In this document: positions 1 to 5,489 of the stretch, piece by piece
How positions within the stretch are numbered: the first letter of the stretch is position 1
How the letters are laid out: each line of letters opens with the position of its first letter
Assembly: GCA_020217165.1 (NCBI GenBank)
Contig: JAIWOE010000005.1
Location: 1-10,000 of the forward strand
Origin: Desulfovibrio sp.
GTDB taxonomy: Bacteria > Desulfobacterota > Desulfovibrionia > Desulfovibrionales > Desulfovibrionaceae
Length of the DNA: 10,000 nucleotides
Reading direction: 5' to 3'
Program-made: the position numbers and the translations under genes
Notes under the pieces: generated by a model
Database searches by the model: none
Told to the model about the DNA's origin: nothing
What the model saw: only the letters and a program-made list of their open reading frames with translations

Positions 1-62
<62 letters not shown>

Positions 63-70
63 GCAGATAA

Positions 71-145
<75 letters not shown>

Positions 146-147
146 GG

Positions 148-222
<75 letters not shown>

Positions 223-235
223 CTCCCTGAAGCGT

Positions 236-268
236 GCAGCCGGTCCACAAGGCCGGCTGCTTTTTTTT
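236..268 (+). terminator. Intrinsic terminator of the tRNA cluster
   Basis: A perfect 8-bp stem, GCAGCCGG (236-243) with CCGGCTGC (253-260), closes a 9-nt loop and is followed directly by eight T (261-268). It lies 13 bp after the last tRNA and separates the cluster from the next gene. Confidence 0.93.
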
Positions 269-310
269 GTGCCCTTTTTGGTTTCAGATTAAAAAAGTAG
301 GAAATTGTCC

Positions 311-1054
311 ATGCCCATGCATCAGACCACAGATCTGGACTCGCTCCTGGCCCGGCTGGCAGCGACGTATCCCGTGGCCTTCGAGCCTGTGACCCTGGAC
401 GGCCTGACCCTTGAGGTGTTGCAGATCAATGATTTGAATGCCTACCTGGACCGCATGCTCCAGCAGGCCGGCGCACAGCCGCCCACTGCGCAGCTTCCGC
501 AGTTTCCGCAGTTACCGTTGTTTGCCAAGCTGTGGTCCGGGGCCATGATGTTGGGCTATGTGGTCAAGCGCATGCCCCTGCCGCCGGAAACCCGGGTGCT
601 GGAGCTGGGCGCCGGGGTGGGGCTGTGCGGCATGGTGGCGGCGGCCCGCGGCCTGCAGACCGTACTTGCCGACGCCGACCCGCAGGCCCTGGGCTTTCTG
701 CAGGCGGGCGTGCTCAAAAACAACCTTGCCCAGACGGCCCGAGTCGTGCCTCTGGACGGTGGGTTCGACGCCGCGCCCGACCGCCATGACCTCATCCTGG
801 CCGTGGAGCCGGACCTGGATCCTGAATCCATCCGCAGCCTGGGCAAACGTCTGGTGCGGCGGCTGGCTCCCACGGCCACGGCCCAGTGTCTGCTGGCCTT
901 TAACTACGGGCGCAACGTCAAAAAGCTCATGACCGTGCTGGAAAAGGACTTCCACATCCAGCAACAGGTGGTGGGCGCCAAGGCCGGCGAGGCCCTGGAA
1001 GACAAGCGTCTGGTGGCCATCTACCGCTGCACGCCGCGGAAAATTGTGAGCTGA
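311..1054 (+). CDS. Class I SAM-dependent methyltransferase (METTL21/MTF16-like)
   Basis: A 247-residue cytoplasmic protein with a Rossmann methyltransferase fold. Motif I is VLELGAGVG at residues 96-104, and the following strand ends in the acidic residues of VLADADP (118-124), which would bind the SAM ribose. The preceding segment LPLFAKLWSGAMMLGYVV resembles the 'W-x-S/G-x(3)-L' entry of the lysine-methyltransferase-like family 16. In the motif IV position it has LILAVEPDLD. The substrate cannot be read from the sequence; this fold includes many protein methyltransferases. The start at 311 is preferred because AGGA at 299-302 is 8 nt upstream. A TTG at 305 is too close to that site, and another ATG lies at 317. 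The stop overlaps the Shine-Dalgarno of the next gene (YcaO-like), so the two probably form an operon. Confidence 0.85.
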   Translation: MPMHQTTDLDSLLARLAATYPVAFEPVTLDGLTLEVLQINDLNAYLDRMLQQAGAQPPTAQLPQFPQLPLFAKLWSGAMMLGYVVKRMPLPPETRVLELGAGVGLCGMVAAARGLQTVLADADPQALGFLQAGVLKNNLAQTARVVPLDGGFDAAPDRHDLILAVEPDLDPESIRSLGKRLVRRLAPTATAQCLLAFNYGRNVKKLMTVLEKDFHIQQQVVGAKAGEALEDKRLVAIYRCTPRKIVS

Positions 1055-1063
1055 GGTGCTGTG

Positions 1064-2839
1064 ATGACAGAACATGCTTCCCCCCGACACATCCGCATCG
1101 GCGCTTCCCCCAAGGGCGAATCCCGCGACCTTGACAAGGCCATGCCCCCGGCCCAGACCGTGGCCAGGGTTCTCGGCGTGTTGGAGGGCCGTGCCATCCT
1201 GCAGGAGCTCAGGCGCATCGATGTGGGGCGGCTGGGCATCCCCGTGTACCTGAGCGTGTGTGGCGAGGCTGCCCGGGGCGTCATGCCCACCAGAAAGCAG
1301 ATGGGCAAGGGCTCCTCCCCGGATCAGGCCCAGGCCTCGGCCCTCATGGAGCTGGTGGAGCGGTTCAGCTTTTTCAGCTTCTGGGACAACCCCGCCAACC
1401 TGCTCACCGGACGGTACAGCCAGGCCCTGGCTGGCACCCTGCCGGGACAGACGCCGGCCCACGGCCAGGCCTTGCCCGTGGCGCGGGTGCTGCAAAGCGT
1501 GGGCGAGAATCTGGACGAGGCCACGGCATTGCGGCTTCTGGACCTCGTCGAGCTGCAATTCGGCACGGCCACGGACCTGGCCACCGGCGAGGACGTCCTC
1601 GTGCCCCTCTCCTGGTTCCGCCGGCTGGGGGAATTCAACGGCACTTCCGCCGGCAACACGCCGGAGGAGTCCATCCTGCAGGGCCTGTGCGAGCTGGTGG
1701 AGCGCCATGTCTGTTGTGTGGTGGACCGGGAGCGGCCCGCGGATCTTCCCACCATCGACCCTGCCTCCTGCGAGGATCCGGTGTTGGTGGAGCTGCTGGC
1801 CCGGTTTGCGGAACACGGCATTGTGGTGCTGCTGAAGGATTTTTCCATGGGCCTGCCCGTACCCACGGTGGGGGCGGCGGCCTGGGATCCCGAAACCTTT
1901 CCACAGCTTTCGGAAGTGGTCTTCACTGCCGGCACGGCCACGTCACCGGCCAAGGCGGCGGTACGGGCGCTGACGGAAGTGGCGCAGCTGGCAGGGGATT
2001 TCATCACCGGCGCCTGTTACGAGGCTTCCGGCCTGCACAAGCCCGGTTCCTGGGACGAGCTGGACTGGCTGCAGCAGGGCCCGGTGGCGCCGCTTTCCAG
2101 TCTGCCCAATATCCGGCATCAGGACATGGGCCAGGAACTTCGGACCCTGGTGCAGGGCCTGACAGCCCAGGGCTGGCAGTGCCTGAGCGTGAACATGACC
2201 CTGCCCGAGCTGGGATTGCCTGCGCATTACAACATCGTGCCAGGGATGGCGTTTCGGGAGCGGGATCGCCATGCCAGCCTGGGACTGTTCATCGGGCGGC
2301 AACTGGCCGAGGACGCCCCGGCGGAGGACGCCCGGGAGGGCCTGGCGCTCCTGGCACAGGCCTATCCCGGGGCGCACTTCGTGCCGTTTTTCCAGGGACT
2401 CTTTCACTTGCGAGAAGGGGAGTACCTGGCAGCGGCAGCCTGCTTTGAGGAGGCCGAGCCCCTGCAGCCCGACGACGAAGCCCGAGCCCTGGCGGCCTTT
2501 TACCAGGGCTATGTCTGGTCCCTGCTGGAAGACTGGGGCGGGTCCGAACCGTGCCTGGACCGCGCCCTTGCCCTGACCGAGGAGGTGAAGGAGTACTTCA
2601 ACCTGCGCGGCGTGGCCCGTTTCAAGCAGGGACGGTTCGAGGAGGCGGCCGGGGATTTCGAGGCGGCCCTTCGGCTGGACAAGGGCTCTGCCATTGACCT
2701 GGCAAATCTTGGATTATGCAAGAAACACATGGGATTGCATGAGGAGGCCTGCGAGCTGCTCCGTGCCGCCGTGGCCATTGATGCCGGGCTGGAGTTTGCC
2801 GCCCAGGCCTTGCAGCAGCTGGAGAACGCTGCGGAATAG
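1064..2839 (+). CDS. YcaO-domain protein with C-terminal TPR repeats
   Basis: A 591-residue protein. The YcaO domain spans roughly residues 55-420 and shows the family's ATP-binding signatures. These are GKGSSPDQAQASALMELVER (81-100), with acidic residues E96 and E99, then NGTSAGNT plus EES..ELVER (192-214) and TAGTATSPAKAAVRALTE (288-305). A late LPAHYNIVPGM segment (386-395) is also present. Residues 430-590 are helical, with TPR-like repeats such as YFNLRGVARFKQGRFEEAAGDFEAAL. YcaO proteins use ATP to activate backbone amides (azoline or thioamide formation); E. coli YcaO is linked to RimO-dependent methylthiolation of ribosomal protein S12. No TfuA, E1-like partner or precursor peptide is nearby, so the target is unknown. 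ATG 1064 is chosen because GAGG at 1053-1056 is 7 nt upstream; an in-frame GTG at 1061 is possible. It follows the methyltransferase by 9 bp. No clear terminator follows it. Confidence 0.9.
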   Translation: MTEHASPRHIRIGASPKGESRDLDKAMPPAQTVARVLGVLEGRAILQELRRIDVGRLGIPVYLSVCGEAARGVMPTRKQMGKGSSPDQAQASALMELVERFSFFSFWDNPANLLTGRYSQALAGTLPGQTPAHGQALPVARVLQSVGENLDEATALRLLDLVELQFGTATDLATGEDVLVPLSWFRRLGEFNGTSAGNTPEESILQGLCELVERHVCCVVDRERPADLPTIDPASCEDPVLVELLARFAEHGIVVLLKDFSMGLPVPTVGAAAWDPETFPQLSEVVFTAGTATSPAKAAVRALTEVAQLAGDFITGACYEASGLHKPGSWDELDWLQQGPVAPLSSLPNIRHQDMGQELRTLVQGLTAQGWQCLSVNMTLPELGLPAHYNIVPGMAFRERDRHASLGLFIGRQLAEDAPAEDAREGLALLAQAYPGAHFVPFFQGLFHLREGEYLAAAACFEEAEPLQPDDEARALAAFYQGYVWSLLEDWGGSEPCLDRALALTEEVKEYFNLRGVARFKQGRFEEAAGDFEAALRLDKGSAIDLANLGLCKKHMGLHEEACELLRAAVAIDAGLEFAAQALQQLENAAE

Positions 2840-2874
2840 GCAAGATACGCTGCAGTGGCGGCAGGTTGTGGAAC

Positions 2875-2892
2875 TTGTGTGGCCTCTCACAA
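2875..2892. promoter_or_regulatory. HcpR/CRP-type operator upstream of dsrC
   Basis: TTGTGT-GGCCTC-TCACAA matches TTGTGA-N6-TCACAA at 11 of 12 specified positions. That is the CRP/FNR-superfamily consensus attributed to HcpR in Desulfovibrio by comparative genomics. The site ends 5 bp before the candidate dsrC -35 element, so its centre is near -50 of the predicted transcription start. Binding is inferred. Confidence 0.55.
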
Positions 2893-2897
2893 ATTCG

Positions 2898-2926
2898 TTG
2901 ACAATTGCGCCGTGCTGCCAGTAAAT
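2898..2926 (+). promoter_or_regulatory. Candidate sigma-70 promoter of dsrC
   Basis: A perfect -35 TTGACA (2898-2903) is followed after 17 bp by GTAAAT (2921-2926), or after 18 bp by TAAATA; either is only a half match to TATAAT. The predicted start near 2933 gives a leader of about 220 nt before dsrC. The good -35, poor -10 and adjacent palindrome suggest an activator-assisted or regulated promoter. Confidence 0.5.
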
Positions 2927-2932
2927 ACCGAT

Positions 2933-3153
2933 GACTGCAACGCGATTCCACGTGAACGCGAACGCGTGTGGCGCATGCCGGGGGGTTGCAGGGATGCGTC
3001 GCACATGGGGACATCCCTGGAGTTCTTTACTACGTGTTCTTGGTCCCGGCATTGGGGCCAGACGATACAGTGTCGTGGCAGCATGGCGTTGCACTGGTAC
3101 CCCGGTGGCGACGCCGTCTCCCAACCAATCCAGCGTCCTAAGGAGGACCCTAC
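2933..3153 (+). promoter_or_regulatory. Long, foldable 5' leader of dsrC
   Basis: This stretch has no convincing gene. It holds several inverted repeats. CAGGGATG (2989-2996) and CATCCCTG (3012-3019) form a perfect 8-bp stem. GTGTG-g-CGCAT (2966-2976) pairs with ATGCG...CACAT (2994-3006). TGGTCCC (3041-3047) pairs with GGGGCCA (3054-3060) around a 6-nt loop, with one G-U. The first two stems share 2994-2996 and exclude each other. No known riboswitch class was recognised. A stabilising or regulatory role is inference only. Confidence 0.35.
3139..3146 (+). promoter_or_regulatory. Very strong Shine-Dalgarno of dsrC
   Basis: TAAGGAGG, 7 nt before the ATG at 3154, is a full complement to the 3' end of 16S rRNA. 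It is the best ribosome binding site in the window, fits a protein known to be abundant in sulfate reducers, and fixes the dsrC start. Confidence 0.9.
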
Positions 3154-3471
3154 ATGGCAACTGTCGAATTTGCCGGCAAGTCTTTTGAAGTGGATGAAGA
3201 CGGTTTCTTGCAGCGCTTTGAAGACTGGAGCCCCGAGTGGGTTGACTACGTGAAGGAGTCCGAAGGCATCAAGGAACTCACCGAAGACCACCAGAAGGTC
3301 ATCGACTTCCTGCAGGACTACTACAAAAAGAACGGCATCGCCCCCATGGTGCGCATCCTCTCCAAGGTCACCGGCTTCAAGCTGAAGCAGATCTACGAAC
3401 TGTTCCCCTCCGGCCCTGGCAAGGGCGCCTGCAAAATGGCTGGCCTGCCCAAGCCCACCGGCTGCGTCTAG
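3154..3471 (+). CDS. dsrC: DsrC, sulfur-carrier protein of dissimilatory sulfite reduction
   Basis: A 105-residue cytoplasmic protein that interacts with the dissimilatory sulfite reductase DsrAB. In the accepted scheme DsrAB reduces sulfite and leaves the sulfur as a trisulfide between the two DsrC cysteines, which the membrane complex DsrMKJOP then reduces. The family hallmarks are all present. These are GKSFEVDEDGFL near the N terminus, HQKVIDFLQDYYKKNGIAPMV in the helical core, and the flexible C-terminal arm GPGKGACKMAGLPKPTGCV carrying Cys93 and the penultimate Cys104. Length and both cysteines match Desulfovibrio DsrC. The gene stands alone, with its own promoter region and terminator and without dsrAB beside it, as is usual in Desulfovibrio. 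It is not the TusE-type relative, which lacks the first cysteine. Confidence 0.98.
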   Translation: MATVEFAGKSFEVDEDGFLQRFEDWSPEWVDYVKESEGIKELTEDHQKVIDFLQDYYKKNGIAPMVRILSKVTGFKLKQIYELFPSGPGKGACKMAGLPKPTGCV

Positions 3472-3490
3472 GCCATACCGATTCCGATGC

Positions 3491-3528
3491 AAAGGCCGGG
3501 CGTTCCAATTGGAACGCCCGGCCTTTTT
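3491..3528 (+). terminator. Intrinsic terminator of dsrC, possibly bidirectional
   Basis: A perfect 36-bp palindrome (3491-3526): AAAGGCCGGGCGTTCC, AATT, then its complement, ending in five T (3524-3528) on the plus strand. It follows the dsrC stop by 19 bp. On the minus strand the same hairpin lies 30 bp past the stop of the 3556-4119 gene but is followed by only three T, so termination there would be weaker. Confidence 0.95.
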
Positions 3529-3555
3529 GCGTGCGCCGCCCGACGCGATGCTGTG

Positions 3556-4119
3556 CTATTCTGCTTCGGGCAGGCGGGCCACATGTTCACGGATGAAGGC
3601 CAGTGTCTTTTCCGGCAGGGCATTCGGCGCATGGGCCTGCAGCTGGGAAAGATCCTCGGTGATGGTGAGCATGAGGGCGGTGAAACGCGTCTGGTTGCGC
3701 AGGCGTTCCCGCGTGTCCTGGCTGAACCAGGCTTCCTTGAGTAACTCGGCGGCATGATGGTGGATCATCAGGGCGATGGGCTTGGGCATGGACGCGTAGG
3801 TGGCCAGCATGGTGGCCTTCATCTCGTCTATGCTGTCCAAAAACTCCTGAAATTGCGCCGTCTGCCGCTCCTCTTCCATGCGAATGCGGGTGCATTCCTC
3901 CTGCAGGCGGATGTCCAGCTGCTCCAGCCGGTGCTTGAGCTCCAGTTCGGCCAGGGCGCGGTCGTGGCGCAACTTGTCCAGGGCGGGCAGGTGCGTCATT
4001 TTCCACGCGGCGGATTCCGACTTCAGCGTGTAGATGATGCGGGCGATGTAGTTGCCGATGTTGTTCTCACTGTTGCCCTGGGGCCTCACGTCTTTGGAGG
4101 TCACGTCTTGGGAAGCCAT
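3556..4119 (-). CDS. Hypothetical coiled-coil protein
   Basis: I do not recognise this 187-residue protein. It has no signal peptide or membrane segment. Residues 50-104 are rich in Glu, Arg, Leu and Gln with a heptad-like pattern (LAELELKHRLEQLDIRLQEE and onward) and probably form a coiled coil. A second helical part follows (YASMPKPIALMIHHHAAELL, then ERLRNQTRFTALMLTITEDL). The reading frame is open further upstream to 4245. The start at 4119 is preferred because AGGAG lies 8-9 nt before it, and the extra N terminus (Cys- and Pro-rich) looks non-coding. It overlaps the end of the upstream membrane-protein gene by 19 bp, so the two are translationally coupled and their products may work together. 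The dsrC terminator lies just downstream in convergent orientation. Confidence 0.75.
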   Translation of the reverse strand: MASQDVTSKDVRPQGNSENNIGNYIARIIYTLKSESAAWKMTHLPALDKLRHDRALAELELKHRLEQLDIRLQEECTRIRMEEERQTAQFQEFLDSIDEMKATMLATYASMPKPIALMIHHHAAELLKEAWFSQDTRERLRNQTRFTALMLTITEDLSQLQAHAPNALPEKTLAFIREHVARLPEAE

Positions 4120-4664
4120 GAAATCGTCTCCTGCTGAAGGAAGTCTTGGAGGGAGCGGGAGGGATTGGCCTCCGCATTGCACAGCAGTGCATGCAAGGCA
4201 TGGAGCCGGTCGAACTGTAACGTCCGGACAGCATGGCGAATGCACTCCTGGGCTTCATGATACAGTCCCAGGGAGAGGTCGTCGCGCCTGCGGTGCAGTT
4301 GCTCCCTGGTCAGGGCAGCCAGTTCCTTGAGATTGCGGCGTTGCCGGGCAAGCACCAGGGCATGCCGGCGAGCCTGCCCCCGGGCGCGGAGACGCTGCTG
4401 TCGGGACCGCCACCTGCGGCGAGCCATGTCGAGCCACCAGCGCCGTTTGAACAGCAGTAGCATAAGAAGCACGGCGCACGCCAGCCCCGCAATAAACAAC
4501 GCCAATCCACCGGATGCGAGGGCAAAGGCAAACTGTGCCGCAAGGTCAGCGGGGAGTAGGGCAAAAAGTTCGTTGCTGGTGGTGGAGATCACAATGCCAA
4601 CTGCAACACCCCGATGCGGATGCCCCGTGCCGCGGCGGCAACACGGGGCATCTGCCGGGAGCAT
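4101..4664 (-). CDS. Hypothetical single-pass membrane protein
   Basis: I do not recognise this protein, at most 187 residues long. One hydrophobic segment (about residues 47-72, LASGGLALFIAGLACAVLLM and following) is followed by KRRWW and a very Arg-rich stretch. By the positive-inside rule the long C-terminal part (RQQRLRARGQARRHALVLAR and onward) is therefore cytoplasmic; it is helical and may form a coiled coil. The start is uncertain. ATG 4664 has a weak AGGGA site 4 nt upstream, but the first 24 codons overlap a strong hairpin (4619-4652) and look atypical, so GTG 4592 (MISTTSNELF) is an alternative. It follows the peroxiredoxin gene by 24 bp and overlaps the next gene by 19 bp. Confidence 0.65.
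   Translation of the reverse strand: MLPADAPCCRRGTGHPHRGVAVGIVISTTSNELFALLPADLAAQFAFALASGGLALFIAGLACAVLLMLLLFKRRWWLDMARRRWRSRQQRLRARGQARRHALVLARQRRNLKELAALTREQLHRRRDDLSLGLYHEAQECIRHAVRTLQFDRLHALHALLCNAEANPSRSLQDFLQQETISWLPKT
4619..4652. repeat. Strong hairpin after the peroxiredoxin gene
   Basis: GATGCCCCGTG (4619-4629) and CACGGGGCATC (4642-4652) form a perfect 11-bp inverted repeat around a 12-nt loop. On the minus-strand transcript it lies about 37 nt after the peroxiredoxin stop and has no U tract behind it. It may attenuate read-through or protect the peroxiredoxin mRNA 3' end. It casts doubt on ATG 4664 as the start of the next gene. Confidence 0.7.
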
Positions 4665-4688
4665 GGCGTCCCTGCGGCGTGGCCAGGG

Positions 4689-5324
4689 TTATTTCAGGGC
4701 TTCGCCCACCTTGCCCACCAGTTTTTCGGAGGGGGTGAGGGTTTTGTCGCCGGGCACCCATTTGGCGGGGCAGGCTTCGGCGGGATGATCCAGCAGATAA
4801 AGATTCGCCTCCATCTTGCGGACCAATTCATCGGCGTTGCGGCCCACGTTGTAGAAGTTGACCTCGCTGCTCACCAGCACCCCTTCCGGGTTGATGATGA
4901 ACGTGCCGCGCAGGGCCAGGCCGGTTTCTTCATCGTATACGCCGAAGTAGCGGGAGATCTCCCCGGTGGGGTCGGCGGCCATCTTGAACTGCACGTCCTT
5001 GAGCATGGTCTCGGACTGCCGCCAGGCCAGATGGGCGAACTTGGTGTCCGTGGAGACGGACAACACTTCGCAGCCCATGCGGGTCAAGGCTTCATGTTTG
5101 TTGGCCAGGTCGGCCAGTTCCGTGGGGCAGACGAAGGTGAAGTCCGCCGGATAAAAGAACAGGACACACCATTTCTTCTGTTCCTTCAACTGATCCAGGC
5201 TCACCGTCGCGAAAAAACCTTCTTTGGGATCATACACATCCATGGAGAAGGGAAACACGGGCGCGCCAATGCGGGCGCCTTCATCGCAATAGCAGCCTTC
5301 TTCTTCGTAGGGATGGCAGCTCAT
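4689..5324 (-). CDS. 2-Cys peroxiredoxin (AhpC/Prx1 family)
   Basis: A 211-residue thiol peroxidase that reduces H2O2 and organic or peroxynitrite peroxides, here probably for oxygen tolerance in an anaerobe. The peroxidatic cysteine is Cys66 in FYPADFTFVCPTE, with the catalytic Thr63. Arg139 in LRGTFIINPEG is the conserved active-site arginine, and Cys185 in HPAEACPAKW is the resolving cysteine, so this is a typical 2-Cys enzyme. The C-terminal arm is present. The N terminus is unusual: MSCHPYEEEGCYCDEG adds Cys3, Cys11 and Cys13 before the usual fold start. AAGGAG lies 10 nt upstream of ATG 5324. No AhpF or rubrerythrin gene is adjacent; the reductant may be a thioredoxin. It has its own candidate promoter at 5416-5444. 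Confidence 0.95.
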   Translation of the reverse strand: MSCHPYEEEGCYCDEGARIGAPVFPFSMDVYDPKEGFFATVSLDQLKEQKKWCVLFFYPADFTFVCPTELADLANKHEALTRMGCEVLSVSTDTKFAHLAWRQSETMLKDVQFKMAADPTGEISRYFGVYDEETGLALRGTFIINPEGVLVSSEVNFYNVGRNADELVRKMEANLYLLDHPAEACPAKWVPGDKTLTPSEKLVGKVGEALK

Positions 5325-5415
5325 GTGTGGCTAGCTCCTTGTCTTGGGTAATACTTGGTATGACTGCGGGACAATGCCCACGGCCAGATACCGAAGGCAA
5401 GCCCAGCATTGGCAT

Positions 5416-5444
5416 TTTCTAGTCAAAGCCACTGCCTGCGTCAA
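5416..5444 (-). promoter_or_regulatory. Candidate sigma-70 promoter of the peroxiredoxin gene
   Basis: On the minus strand TTGACG (5444-5439) is followed after exactly 17 bp by TAGAAA (5421-5416), matches of 5/6 and 4/6 to consensus. The predicted start near 5409 leaves a leader of about 85 nt. The -35 lies in the loop and stem of an inverted repeat at 5432-5456. Confidence 0.6.
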
Positions 5445-5456
5445 GACGCTGGGCAG
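5432..5456. repeat. Inverted repeat between the 5490-6854 gene and the peroxiredoxin promoter
   Basis: CTGCC-t-GCGT-CAAG-ACGC-tg-GGCAG reads as a bulged hairpin with 9 paired bases. It lies 34 bp past the stop of the upstream minus-strand gene and might help termination, but no T tract follows. It contains the -35 of the peroxiredoxin promoter, so it could equally be an operator. Either role is unproven. Confidence 0.4.
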
Positions 5457-5489
5457 GTTGAAATGAGAATAGGACTCAAAAAGTTTTGG

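Noticed and set aside
267..295. Possible promoter TTGTGC-N17-TAAAAA before the methyltransferase
   Set aside because: The -35 matches only 3 of 6 positions, overlaps the terminator T tract, and would start transcription at or past the Shine-Dalgarno site.
512..1816. 434-codon minus-strand ORF
   Set aside because: It spans the antisense of parts of both the methyltransferase and the YcaO gene and has His/Gln/Gly-rich low-complexity composition.
2840..2874. Terminator after the YcaO gene
   Set aside because: Only short stems such as CTGC/GCAG are present, with no T tract; read-through toward dsrC cannot be excluded.
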